Positions 23,116 through 31,170 of a stretch of 38,056 bases of DNA are shown here, piece after piece. The first letter of the stretch is position 1; each line of letters begins with the position of its first letter. Origin of the DNA: Kitasatospora phosalacinea (lineage in GTDB: Bacteria > Actinomycetota > Actinomycetes > Streptomycetales > Streptomycetaceae); contig NZ_JNYE01000073.1 of assembly GCF_000717185.1 (NCBI RefSeq), positions 1 through 38,056 on the forward strand, in the 5' to 3' direction. The position numbers were made by a program, and so were the translations under genes. The notes beneath the pieces were generated by a model. That model saw only the letters and a list, made by a program, of their open reading frames with translations, did no database searches and was not told the origin of the DNA.

Positions 23116-23435
23116 CCCGCCTGGGCGTAGTCCCGCAGGACCACCCCGGTCGCCAGCGACTCCTCGTACTCGGTGCGCGCGGTCTCCAGCAGTCGGCGCC
23201 AGGAGTCCACGGTCGGCCGGCGGCGCAGCAGCGCCCGTCGCTCGCGCTCCGTCATCCCGCCCCAGACGCCGAACTCGACCCGGTTGTCGAGCGCGTCCGC
23301 GAGGCACTCGGTGCGCACGGGGCACCCGCTGCACACCGCCTTGGCGCGGTTCTGCGCCGCCCCCTGCACGAACAGTTCATCCGGATCGCTCGTGCGGCAC
23401 GCCGCCTGCGCGCTCCAGTCGTCCACCCAGCCCAT
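23112..23435 (-). CDS. wblA: WhiB-family Fe-S regulator WblA (WhiB4 ortholog)
   Basis: The 107-residue protein has four cluster cysteines at about 13, 35, 38 and 44 (AACRT, then AVCSGCPVRTEC), the turn GVWGGMTERERRALL, and a basic tail RRRP. These bind a [4Fe-4S] cluster and then DNA or sigma factor. The MGWVDDWSAQAACR opening matches Streptomyces WblA, a global controller that turns from growth to sporulation and represses antibiotic production. ATG 23435 is chosen on that match; an in-frame extension to ATG 23486 or GTG 23492 overlaps a large inverted repeat. It is divergent from the PBP gene, as whiB4 is from ponA2. Confidence 0.93.
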   Translation of the reverse strand: MGWVDDWSAQAACRTSDPDELFVQGAAQNRAKAVCSGCPVRTECLADALDNRVEFGVWGGMTERERRALLRRRPTVDSWRRLLETARTEYEESLATGVVLRDYAQAG

Positions 23436-23475
23436 CCCGGCGCCGTCCTCTCCCGATTCGGGGCTCCCCCACGGC

Positions 23476-23499
23476 GGCAACGGCATATTCACCGTTGCC
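23476..23499. promoter_or_regulatory. Inverted repeat GGCAACGG-N8-CCGTTGCC upstream of wblA
   Basis: Perfect 8-bp arms are separated by CATATTCA, 41-64 bp before ATG 23435. In RNA it would be a leader hairpin; in DNA, an operator. Confidence 0.55.
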
Positions 23500-23590
23500 A
23501 GTTGAGGACGTTACGGAAGAACGGCACGACGCAACAGCCCCTGTATGCCCAATCTCGCATGACCCGATCGGACTATGGGTGTCCAGCAGC

Positions 23591-23606
23591 TCACTCGTTG
23601 GAGTGA
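23591..23606. promoter_or_regulatory. Palindrome TCACTC-N4-GAGTGA, copy 1
   Basis: Perfect six-base arms around GTTG. The same arms and spacing recur at 23725-23740. It lies just upstream of a possible wblA -10. Confidence 0.55.
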
Positions 23607-23721
23607 CCGCAGGTCGGGGGCCTTGTCGGGACGGGAAGGACCACTTTCGTCACGGTGCGCGACAGCGGCCCACCCTGCACCCATCCGGATTACGGGCACA
23701 ATGCCGCGAATCAGACAAAGC

Positions 23722-23743
23722 TCATCACTCACAAGAGTGATGA
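23722..23743. promoter_or_regulatory. Palindrome TCACTC-N4-GAGTGA, copy 2 (extended)
   Basis: Arms TCATCACTC and GAGTGATGA are perfect over nine bases around ACAA. The core equals copy 1. It is about 93 bp before the PBP start codon. Confidence 0.6.
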
Positions 23744-23835
23744 CGATGAACAGAGCGAAGCTGTCGCAGTTCTGTGACAAGCGTAGGCGAACACCTGCCC
23801 CCCTGTACGGGATTCCGCGACGTAGGGTTCTCCCC

Positions 23836-26052
23836 ATGGCACCTTCGCGATCCACCGGCACCCTCATGGACAAGGCAGGGCACGGCGTCAAGTTCCTGGG
23901 CGGCTCGATCCTGGCCGGCGTCCTGGTCGCCGGAATGGCGCTGCCCGCGGTCGGAGCCTTCGGCCTGACCGCGAAGGACACCGCTGAGTCGTTCGACAAC
24001 ATCCCGGACGACTTCAAGCAGCCCACCCTCTCCCAGGCGTCGATGATCTACGACGCCAAGGGCGGCCTGATCGCCAAGGTCTACGACCGCGACCGCACCA
24101 TCCTCACCGCGGACCAGATGGCCCCCGTGATGCGCCAGGCCCAGGTCGACATCGAGGACGCCCGCTTCTACGAGCACGGCGCCGTCGACCTCAAGGGCGT
24201 GCTCCGCGCCATCACCAAGAACGCCGAGTCCGGCACCGCCGCGCAGGGCGCCTCCACGCTCACCCAGCAGTACGTGAAGAACGTCTTCGTCGAGCAGGCC
24301 GGCGACGACCAGCAGGCGTTCCTGGAAGCCACCAGGAAGAGCCTGGGCCGCAAGATCCAGGAGCTCAAGTACGCCATCAAGCTGGAGGAGGACCTGTCCA
24401 AGGACCAGATCCTCACCAACTACCTGAACATCACCTTCTACGGCCACCAGGCGTACGGCGTCGAGGCCGCCGCCAACCGGTACTTCAGCAAGAGCGCCAA
24501 GGACCTGACCGTCCCCGAGGCCGCGATGCTGGCCGGCCTGGTGCAGAACCCCACGGCGTACGACCCGATCGCCCACCCGCAGGCCGCGAAGACCCGCCGC
24601 AACACGGTGATCGACAAGCTGCTGGAGTACAAGCACATCACGCCCGAGGAGGCCAAGGCCGCCCGCGACTCCGAGCTCGGCATCAAGTACTCCGAGCCGC
24701 AGAACGGCTGCATCACCGCGCAGAACGGCATGGGCTTCTTCTGCGACTACGTGCGCCACGTGGTCAAGCAGGACCCGGCGTTCGGCGCGACCGCCGCGGA
24801 CCGCCAGAAGCTCTGGGCCCAGGGCGGGTTGAAGATCAACACCACCATCGACCCGGACAAGCAGGCCGCCATGTACAACGCGGTCACCAAGAAGGTCTAC
24901 GTGACCGACCCGGTGTCCGCCGCGGGCAGCATGGTCGAGCCCGGCACCGGCAAGATCCTCGCCATGGCGCAGACCCGCCCGTACGGCCTGGACACCTCGA
25001 AGAACCAGATCGTGCTGAACCTCAACGTCGGCGCGTCCATGGGCGGCGGCAACGGCTTCTCCCCCGGCTCGACCTTCAAGCCGATCGTCGCCGCGGCCGC
25101 CCTCGACTCGGGCATCCCGATCACCCAGGAGTACTCCTCGCCGTACACCATGGCGTACCCCAAGATGTCCACCTGCGACGGCCCCACCAACGACACGCCG
25201 ATGCTGACCAACGAGTCCACCAGCGAGCACGGCCCGTACAACCTGCAGGTCGCCATGCAGAAGTCGGTCAACACCTACTTCATCCAGCTCGAGGAGCAGA
25301 TGGGCCTCTGCCCCGTCAAGCAGATGGCCGACAAGCTCGGCCTCGGCACCCTCGCCAACGGCACCAAGATCAAGCAGATCGCCTCCATGGTGCTCGGCAC
25401 CCAGGAGGTCAGCCCGCTCCAGATGGCCAGCGCCTACGCGGCGTTCGCCGCCCGCGGCCTCTACTGCTCGCCGATCGCGATCACCTCGGTCACCGGCTCC
25501 AACGGCAAGAACATCGGCGTCCCGAGCGCCAACTGCACCCAGGCGATGTCCCAGACCACCGCGGACGGCATCAACACCCTGCTGCTCGGCGTCACCGAGA
25601 AGGGCACCGGCTCCGCCCTCGGCCTCAACGACGGCCGCCAGATCGCCGGCAAGACCGGCACCACCGACGAGCGGTTCGCGGCCTGGTTCACCGGCTACAC
25701 CCCCGACCTGGCCACCTCGGTCTGGCTCGGCGGCGTCGGCGGCAACGTCTCGATGAAGAAGATCTACATCGGCGGCCTCTACCGCCCCGCGGTCTACGGC
25801 GCCGACGGCCCCGGCCCGATCTGGCAGAAGGCCATGAACGACGCCCTCAAGGGCAGCGAGCCGCGCACCTTCCAGCGGGTCGACATCCCGCAGCCCACCC
25901 AGACGCCCGACCCCAGCGACAGCCCCTCCGTCCCCTCCGGCGACAACGCCCAGGGCGGCAACACCGGCTGGCCCGGCGGCGTCACCACCGGCGGCGTGTC
26001 CCTCCCGCCCGGCGTCATCGGCGGCAACAACGGCAAACCCGGCCACCGCTGA
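23836..26052 (+). CDS. Class A penicillin-binding protein (PonA2-like)
   Basis: The 738-residue bifunctional enzyme builds and cross-links peptidoglycan. A short cytoplasmic tail and one helix (FLGGSILAGVLVAGMALP, about residues 20-40) anchor it. The GT51 domain shows EDARFYEHGAVDLKG near 106, QGASTLTQQYVKN near 140, and RKIQELKYAIKLE. The transpeptidase has GSTFKP (catalytic Ser near 413), SVN near 477 and KTGTT near 611. The C-terminus is a Pro/Ser/Gly-rich tail without PASTA. ATG 23836 follows TAGGGT by seven bases and may be leaderless. Position beside wblA matches ponA2 in M. tuberculosis. Confidence 0.94.
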   Translation: MAPSRSTGTLMDKAGHGVKFLGGSILAGVLVAGMALPAVGAFGLTAKDTAESFDNIPDDFKQPTLSQASMIYDAKGGLIAKVYDRDRTILTADQMAPVMRQAQVDIEDARFYEHGAVDLKGVLRAITKNAESGTAAQGASTLTQQYVKNVFVEQAGDDQQAFLEATRKSLGRKIQELKYAIKLEEDLSKDQILTNYLNITFYGHQAYGVEAAANRYFSKSAKDLTVPEAAMLAGLVQNPTAYDPIAHPQAAKTRRNTVIDKLLEYKHITPEEAKAARDSELGIKYSEPQNGCITAQNGMGFFCDYVRHVVKQDPAFGATAADRQKLWAQGGLKINTTIDPDKQAAMYNAVTKKVYVTDPVSAAGSMVEPGTGKILAMAQTRPYGLDTSKNQIVLNLNVGASMGGGNGFSPGSTFKPIVAAAALDSGIPITQEYSSPYTMAYPKMSTCDGPTNDTPMLTNESTSEHGPYNLQVAMQKSVNTYFIQLEEQMGLCPVKQMADKLGLGTLANGTKIKQIASMVLGTQEVSPLQMASAYAAFAARGLYCSPIAITSVTGSNGKNIGVPSANCTQAMSQTTADGINTLLLGVTEKGTGSALGLNDGRQIAGKTGTTDERFAAWFTGYTPDLATSVWLGGVGGNVSMKKIYIGGLYRPAVYGADGPGPIWQKAMNDALKGSEPRTFQRVDIPQPTQTPDPSDSPSVPSGDNAQGGNTGWPGGVTTGGVSLPPGVIGGNNGKPGHR

Positions 26053-26100
26053 CCCACCGGCACCGGTTCCACCGGCAGCACCGATCCACCGGCACACGCC

Positions 26101-26147
26101 GACGGGGCCGCCCCCGAGGAGAATCCCTCCTCGGAGGCGGCCCCGTC
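26101..26147. terminator. Strong terminator hairpin after PBP gene
   Basis: Two stacked stems, GACGGGGCCGCC/GGCGGCCCCGTC and CCGAGGAG/CTCCTCGG, are separated by single mismatched bases and close a five-base loop. This is the strongest terminator in the window. Confidence 0.88.
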
Positions 26148-26150
26148 GTC

Positions 26151-26202
26151 CGTCTTCCGTGCGTCTTCCGGGGGTCTTCCGTCCGTCTTCCGTCCGTCTC
26201 CC
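26151..26202. repeat. 11-bp tandem repeat
   Basis: Units of CGTCTTCCGTC type begin at 26151, 26162, 26173 and 26184, with a partial fifth at 26195. The array sits between the PBP terminator and the convergent GatB/YqeY gene. Confidence 0.8.
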
Positions 26203-26213
26203 CCGCAGCGGGC

Positions 26214-26669
26214 TCAGCCGGCCAGGGCGGCCTTCACCGCGGCGGCCACCCGGCCGCCGTCCGCCTTGCCCTCCACCTGCGGACGCACCAGCTTCATCAC
26301 CGCACCCATGCCCTGCGGGCCGCTCGCCCCGGACTCCGCCACCGCGGCGGCCACGATCGCCGCCAGCTCCTCGTCCGACAGCTGCTTCGGCAGGAACCCG
26401 GCCAGCACCTCGCCCTCGGCCCGCTCCCGCGCCGCCTGATCGACCCGACCGGCGCCCTCGAAGGCGTCCGCCGCCTCCCGGCGCTTCTTCGCCTCCTTGC
26501 CGATCACCTGCAGCACCTCGGCGTCGGACAGCTCCTTCTTCTCCTTGCCCGCCACCTCCGCACTGGTGACCGCGGCCAGCGTCAGCCGGAGGGTGGACGA
26601 GCGCAGCTCGTCCCGGGCCTTGATCGCAGCCGTGAGGTCATCCTGCAGCTGCCCCTTCAACGTCGTCAT
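26214..26669 (-). CDS. GatB/YqeY domain protein
   Basis: The 151-residue protein matches YqeY: MTTLKGQLQDDLTAAIKARDELRSSTLRL at the start, a helical middle with KEAKKRREAADAF, and FLPKQLSDEEL followed by the tail MGAVMKLVRPQVEGKADGGRV. The same domain is found at the end of the GatB amidotransferase subunit, where it contacts tRNA; the role of the free form is unclear. ATG 26669 has only a weak GGCGG upstream. Confidence 0.92.
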   Translation of the reverse strand: MTTLKGQLQDDLTAAIKARDELRSSTLRLTLAAVTSAEVAGKEKKELSDAEVLQVIGKEAKKRREAADAFEGAGRVDQAARERAEGEVLAGFLPKQLSDEELAAIVAAAVAESGASGPQGMGAVMKLVRPQVEGKADGGRVAAAVKAALAG

Positions 26670-26812
26670 GCCGCCGATTCTGGCACCTGCCCGGCCCCCG
26701 CGCCGCCCCATTTACCTCCTCCCCCGCCACCCCGCGGTCCCCGACCCCCCGTCAGCACGCTCCACCCCCGGGCCCCCGCCGGGGCGTTCGGACGGTCTGC
26801 GACCATGGACCG

Positions 26813-27757
26813 ATGCGACCGCTGTACTCCGTCCCGCTCGGTGTCGCCGCCACCGGCGCCGCCTGTCTCGTCTACGCCGCCGGGTACGAGGTCCGCTCGT
26901 TCCGCCTGCGCCGCGTCGAGGTCCCGATCCTGCCCGCCGGCGCCCGGCCGCTCCGGATCCTCCAGGTCTCCGACATCCACATGGTCAACGGCCAGGCCAA
27001 GAAGCAGCGCTGGCTGAAGAGCCTCGCCGGGCTCCGCCCCGACCTCGTCGTCAACACCGGCGACAACCTCTCCGACCCGCTCGGCGTCCCCGCCGCCCTG
27101 GACGCCCTCGGCCCGCTGATGGACTTCCCCGGCGTCTACGTCTTCGGCTCCAACGACTACTACGGCCCCGCCCGCAAGAGCCCCACCCGCTACCTCAAGG
27201 CCCTCCGCAGCGGCGTCCACGGCCTCAACAACCCCGACGGCACCGGCCGCCGCGGCATCTCCGGCGCCGTCCACAACCCCTGGCAGAAGCTCCGCGACGG
27301 CTTCGACCAGGCCGGCTGGCTCAACCTCAACAACGCCCGCGGCCGCCTCACCCTGGCCGACCTCGACATCGAGTTCACCGGCCTCGACGACCCCCACATC
27401 CGCCACGACGACTACACCGCCGTCGCCGGCGGCCCCTCCCCCGACGCCGACCTCTCCCTCGCCGTCGTCCACGCCCCCTACCTCCGCACCCTCGACGCCT
27501 TCACCGCCGACGGCTACCCCCTGATCCTGGCCGGCCACACCCACGGCGGCCAGCTCTGCATCCCCTTCTACGGCGCCCTCGTCACCAACTGCGACCTCGA
27601 CCCCGCCCGCGTCAAGGGCCTCTCCACCCACACCACCCCCCACCACCGCTCCTACCTCCACGTCTCCGCAGGCTGCGGCACCAACCGCTACACCCCCGTC
27701 CGCTTCGCCTGCCCCCCCGAAGCCACCCTCCTCACCCTCACCCCCGCCCCACGCTGA
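26813..27757 (+). CDS. Metallophosphoesterase (Rv3683-like)
   Basis: The 314-residue protein has one N-terminal hydrophobic segment (residues 6-24) and a calcineurin-like phosphoesterase domain: VSDIHM near 60, NTGDNLSD near 82, VFGSNDYYG near 108, a lone His in VVHAPY, and AGHTHGGQ near 240. All five metal-binding motifs are present, though GNH is replaced by GSND. Such proteins are membrane-anchored; related YkuE acts on lipids such as UDP-lipids, but the substrate here is unknown. ATG 26813 lacks a ribosome site and may be leaderless. It lies next to the PBP block, as Rv3683 does. Confidence 0.9.
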   Translation: MRPLYSVPLGVAATGAACLVYAAGYEVRSFRLRRVEVPILPAGARPLRILQVSDIHMVNGQAKKQRWLKSLAGLRPDLVVNTGDNLSDPLGVPAALDALGPLMDFPGVYVFGSNDYYGPARKSPTRYLKALRSGVHGLNNPDGTGRRGISGAVHNPWQKLRDGFDQAGWLNLNNARGRLTLADLDIEFTGLDDPHIRHDDYTAVAGGPSPDADLSLAVVHAPYLRTLDAFTADGYPLILAGHTHGGQLCIPFYGALVTNCDLDPARVKGLSTHTTPHHRSYLHVSAGCGTNRYTPVRFACPPEATLLTLTPAPR

Positions 27758-27798
27758 CCAGCCCCTAAACCGGATTTCGTCTCTGGCCCCACCTCCTG

Positions 27799-27804
27799 TA
27801 GAGT
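27799..27804 (+). promoter_or_regulatory. Candidate -10 element of tRNA-Pro
   Basis: TAGAGT lies 42 bp before the tRNA and fits the actinobacterial -10 pattern; the -35 is weak. Confidence 0.45.
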
Positions 27805-27845
27805 TCTACTCGTTGCGCCGGACACGGAAGGCAACGAAGCAGGAC

Positions 27846-27919
<74 letters not shown>

Positions 27920-27936
27920 CTTCGTAAGTGCAGGTG

Positions 27937-27968
27937 AGGGCCCTACCGGAGAGATCCGGTAGGGCCCT
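27937..27968 (+). terminator. Terminator after tRNA-Pro
   Basis: AGGGCCCTACCGGA and TCCGGTAGGGCCCT pair over 14 bp around GAGA and are followed by a mildly T-rich stretch. Confidence 0.88.
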
Positions 27969-28051
27969 TCCTCGTTGTGCGCAAGCGCCTGGACGGCTCA
28001 TGCTCCGGGTGGCGCCCACCTTCGAGTGACCAAGAGGGGATGCGGTATCTG

Positions 28052-29416
28052 ATGGCGAAGCACGTAGATGATGTCCGCTCGGCTGTGGCCAGGCTCCACG
28101 TTGACCGGTCCTCCGGACAGCCCGCTCGACACCAGCCGATCACCCTGCTCTGGGCGATGGGCAGGGCAGCGACGGGGCGGACTCGGCTGCTGCCGTGGAA
28201 GGACGCCAGACCAGACTTGAAGCGGCTCCTGAAGAAGTACGGTCGCCCCGGGTCCGACCCGGCACCGCAGTACCCGTTCGTGGCCCTTCAGAACTCGGGC
28301 CTGTGGCAGCTCGACGGTGTCGTGGGCGACGTTCCTGCGGCGCGGGGCTCGAAGCTCCTGCCCTGGCTGAACGCCCAGAACCCTCGGGGCGGTCTGGAGG
28401 GCTGGGTGTACGACCTCCTCTCCGATGACCCGGAGGCCAGGCGCCTGGTCGCTGACGATCTGGTGACCCTGTTCTTCGAAGGAGAGGCACCGCAGGGCTT
28501 GCTGGAGGACGCCTTGCTGCTGGGCCCGGTGTTCGACGGCTTCGGGCCAGTCCCCGGTGTCAAGGAGGGCACCGTCTTCGCCAACCGTGCGGCGCTCCAC
28601 CATGCACAGGTGCACCGGCCGCCCCAAGGCGGCATCTGCGGGACCAGGGAGAGCGGCGCTGAGTCCATCGTCGTGTCAGGTGGGTACGAGGACGACGAGG
28701 ACCTTGGCGACACGATCATCTACACGGGTCAGGGCGGTCGTGACGAGCGCACCGGTCAGCAGGTGTCCGACCAGCAACTCACTCTGGGGAACGCGGCCCT
28801 CGTCACCAGCAGGACCACTGGGCGGCCGGTGCGCGTCGTCCGCGGGGCGAGCGGTGATCCACTGCACTCCCCCGAGTCCGGGTACAGGTACGACGGGCTC
28901 TACCTCGTCGACGACTGCTGGTCCGAACGCGGGCAGTCCGGCTACCTGGTCTGGCGTTACCGACTGGTCAGACTGCCCAGCGAACCGTTCCTGCCCGCTG
29001 CTCCGGCTCCGACCCTCCCCGTTCCGGTCGGTCGGGAGACGTTGACACGTGTCGAGGCGTCGATCCTGCGCATCGTCCGGAGTACCGCCATCGCGAACTA
29101 CGTGAAGCGGGCCCACGATTTCTGTTGCCAGGTGTGCGGCATCCGGCTGGAGACACCAACCGGGGCCTACGCGGAAGCCGCGCACATCCGGGGGCTGGGG
29201 CGACCGCACAACGGCCCCGACATCGCCTCAAACGTCCTCTGTCTCTGCCCTAATCACCACACGCTCTTCGACTTCGGCATGTTGACCATCGCTGACGACC
29301 TGGCGATCACCGACCGGTCCACCGGACAGGTCATCGGCCGGTTGCACGAGGTCCCCACCCACCAGATCGAGCGTCGCTTCTTGGCCTACCACCGTGAGCA
29401 TCACGCACGGGCCTGA
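28052..29416 (+). CDS. ScoMcrA-like type IV restriction endonuclease (SBD-SRA-HNH)
   Basis: The 454-residue protein has three parts. Residues 10-115 resemble the DNA sulfur-binding domain of ScoMcrA-type enzymes: RHQPITLLWAMGRA, TRLLPWKDA, then QYPFVALQNSGLWQL. Residues 150-305 are an SRA domain, with GDTIIYTGQGG and YRYDGLYLVDD, which reads modified cytosine. Residues 350-425 are an HNH nuclease: CCQVCG, AEAAHIRGL and CLCPNHHTLFDFG. Such enzymes cut phosphorothioated and often methylated foreign DNA. GAGGGG lies 12 bases before ATG 28052; ATG 28040 is possible. GC looks lower than in its neighbours, and it sits next to a tRNA gene, so transfer is likely. No dnd genes are nearby. Confidence 0.88.
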   Translation: MAKHVDDVRSAVARLHVDRSSGQPARHQPITLLWAMGRAATGRTRLLPWKDARPDLKRLLKKYGRPGSDPAPQYPFVALQNSGLWQLDGVVGDVPAARGSKLLPWLNAQNPRGGLEGWVYDLLSDDPEARRLVADDLVTLFFEGEAPQGLLEDALLLGPVFDGFGPVPGVKEGTVFANRAALHHAQVHRPPQGGICGTRESGAESIVVSGGYEDDEDLGDTIIYTGQGGRDERTGQQVSDQQLTLGNAALVTSRTTGRPVRVVRGASGDPLHSPESGYRYDGLYLVDDCWSERGQSGYLVWRYRLVRLPSEPFLPAAPAPTLPVPVGRETLTRVEASILRIVRSTAIANYVKRAHDFCCQVCGIRLETPTGAYAEAAHIRGLGRPHNGPDIASNVLCLCPNHHTLFDFGMLTIADDLAITDRSTGQVIGRLHEVPTHQIERRFLAYHREHHARA

Positions 29417-29466
29417 AACCGCCCGTCGACGGGCGAGGACGCGGTAGGAACATGACGGACGGAGGG

Positions 29467-29490
29467 GCCCACCCGATCGATCGGGTGGGC
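29467..29490. terminator. Perfect 24-bp palindrome after the HNH gene
   Basis: GCCCACCCGATC is followed at once by its reverse complement, with further GAGG/CCTC pairing outside one mismatch. It is probably the terminator of the restriction gene. Confidence 0.65.
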
Positions 29491-29502
29491 GCCTCGACCA
29501 TT

Positions 29503-29537
29503 CGCCGCCCTGTCCACAGGCTGTGGACAGGGCGGCG
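29503..29537. terminator. 17-bp inverted repeat with inward DnaA-box-like sequences
   Basis: CGCCGCCCTGTCCACAG and its reverse complement are separated by one base. Each arm carries CTGTCCACA, one change from the Streptomyces DnaA box TTGTCCACA. It may act as a terminator, as DnaA sites, or both. Confidence 0.5.
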
Positions 29538-29691
29538 GCGGGGCGGGTGAGGGGGTGTCAGGCCGGGGCGTTGGGCTGTTCCGGTGAGTGGGGAGGAGGT
29601 GGTGACGGGTTATCGGATGCGGGGTGGGGGTGGGGGCCGGAGGGTGGAGGGGCGGGCTCCGGTGGGCGGGGCCGCGGCGAGGAGGCGGTGG

Positions 29692-31170
29692 ATGAGCGCG
29701 GCAGATGTGCCGAGGCCGGACGGGGCTGCGGGGGCGGTGGCGGCGAAGCGGGTGAAGGCGGTGGCGACGCCCAGGATGACCTGGGTGACGTTGGCGCTGA
29801 TGACGACCAGTTCGGTGGCGAGCCTGCGGTCCTCGCCGACGATGGCGGTGTACGGGCTGGCGTGCGTGTTCCTGTACGTGGTGCCGGCGATCGTGTTCCT
29901 GCTGCCGACGGCGCTGGTCTCGGCGGAGCTGGCGTCGGGGTGGGAGGGGGGTGTGTACAACTGGGTGGCCCAGGGGCTGTCGAAGCCGCTGGGGTTCCTG
30001 GCGGTGTGGTGCCAGTTCGCGATGACGATCTTCTACTACCCGAGCCTGCTGGCGTACGTGGCGAGCACGATCGCGTACGTGGTGGATCCGAGCCTGGCCA
30101 GCAACGGCCTGTACACGGCGATCGTGATCATGGTGCTGTACTGGACGGGCGTGTGGGTGTCCTCGCGCGGGACGGGTGCGGTGGCGGGTCTGGCGTCGTG
30201 GGGGCTGATCATCGGGACGCTGATCCCGGGGGCGCTGCTGGTGGTGCTGGGCTTCGTGTTCCTGGGGCAGGGCAACCCCTCGGCGGCGCCGATGTCGGCG
30301 GACCACCTGCTGCCGGCCTGGACGGGGCTGGCGAGCCTGGTGCTGATCGTCAACAACTTCCTGAGCTACTCGGGCATGGAGATGAACGCGGTGCACGTCT
30401 CCTCGCTGAGGAACCCGGGCAAGGAGTTCCCGCGCTCGATGTTCCTGGCGGTCGGGATGGTGCTGCTGATCTTCATCCTGCCGGCGCTGGCGATCAGCTG
30501 GGTGGTGCCGGCCGACCAGCTGTCGCTGACGGCGGGCGTGATGCAGGCGTTCGACGCGTTCTTCCAGTACTTCCACATCGGCTGGCTGACGCCGCTGGTC
30601 GCGGTGGGCCTGGTCGCGGCCTCGCTGGGCGGCATGCTGACCTGGCTGGCCGGCCCGTCGAAGGGCCTGCTGATGATCTCCCGGCAGGAGGGCTACCTGC
30701 CGCCGTCGCTGCAGCGGCTGAACGGCCACGGGGTGCAGCAGAACATCCTGGTCGCGCAGGGCGCGGTGACCACGGTGATCGCGCTGATGTACGCGCTGAT
30801 CCCGGACGTCTCCAGCGTGTACTGGATCTTCTCGGTGATCACCACGCAGGTGTACCTGATCGTCTACCTGCTGATGTTCCTGGCGGCGATCCGGCTGCGG
30901 AAGCTCCAGCCGAACCACCCGCGCGGCTACCGGGCCCCGGCGCTGGGGGTGCTGTGCGTGGTGGGCCTGCTGGCGTCGGCGGCGGCGATGGTGATCGGGT
31001 TCGTGCCGTCCTCGCAGTTCGGGGGCGGCAGCGTCTGGGCGTACATCGGGATCGTCGGCGGCGGTCTGCTGCTGCTGGGCGTGATCATCCCGTTCGGCTT
31101 CCTGAAGGCCAGCAAGCCGGAGTGGCGCGACCCCGCGGCGGCCGCGGCCATCGAGGGGGAAGCAGCATGA
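29692..31170 (+). CDS. APC-superfamily amino acid permease (GadC/glutamate:GABA antiporter-like)
   Basis: The 492-residue membrane protein has about 12 hydrophobic helices, beginning TWVTLALMTTSSVASLRSSP. Features fitting the APC/GadC branch are SAELASGWEGGVYNWVAQGL in helix 2-3, SYSGMEMNAVHVSSLRNPGKEFPRS in helix 6 and its loop, and GYRAPALG near the end. It moves an amino acid or small amine, possibly by exchange; the substrate is not readable. ATG 29692 follows GAGGAGG by six bases. The stop overlaps the next ATG (ATGA). The peptidase genes downstream suggest that it handles their substrates or products. Confidence 0.9.
   Translation: MSAADVPRPDGAAGAVAAKRVKAVATPRMTWVTLALMTTSSVASLRSSPTMAVYGLACVFLYVVPAIVFLLPTALVSAELASGWEGGVYNWVAQGLSKPLGFLAVWCQFAMTIFYYPSLLAYVASTIAYVVDPSLASNGLYTAIVIMVLYWTGVWVSSRGTGAVAGLASWGLIIGTLIPGALLVVLGFVFLGQGNPSAAPMSADHLLPAWTGLASLVLIVNNFLSYSGMEMNAVHVSSLRNPGKEFPRSMFLAVGMVLLIFILPALAISWVVPADQLSLTAGVMQAFDAFFQYFHIGWLTPLVAVGLVAASLGGMLTWLAGPSKGLLMISRQEGYLPPSLQRLNGHGVQQNILVAQGAVTTVIALMYALIPDVSSVYWIFSVITTQVYLIVYLLMFLAAIRLRKLQPNHPRGYRAPALGVLCVVGLLASAAAMVIGFVPSSQFGGGSVWAYIGIVGGGLLLLGVIIPFGFLKASKPEWRDPAAAAAIEGEAA

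Larger units (their letters stand above)
23436..23835. promoter_or_regulatory. Divergent wblA/PBP control region
   Basis: About 400 bases without a convincing gene, with lower GC than the neighbours. They hold three inverted repeats (23476-23499, 23591-23606, 23722-23743). Possible promoter parts are CATAGT on the minus strand near 23573 for wblA, and TAGGGT (23823-23828), seven bases before the PBP ATG. The size suggests several inputs, fitting a developmental regulator. Confidence 0.55.

Noticed and set aside
23495..23740. 81-codon plus-strand ORF in the wblA/PBP spacer
   Set aside because: No ribosome site, no domain, poor coding composition, and it spans the inverted repeats that look regulatory.
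23725..26097. A 790-codon minus-strand frame antisense to the PBP gene
   Set aside because: The PBP frame has all catalytic motifs; the antisense product is Gly/Val/Leu/Arg-rich with no domain.
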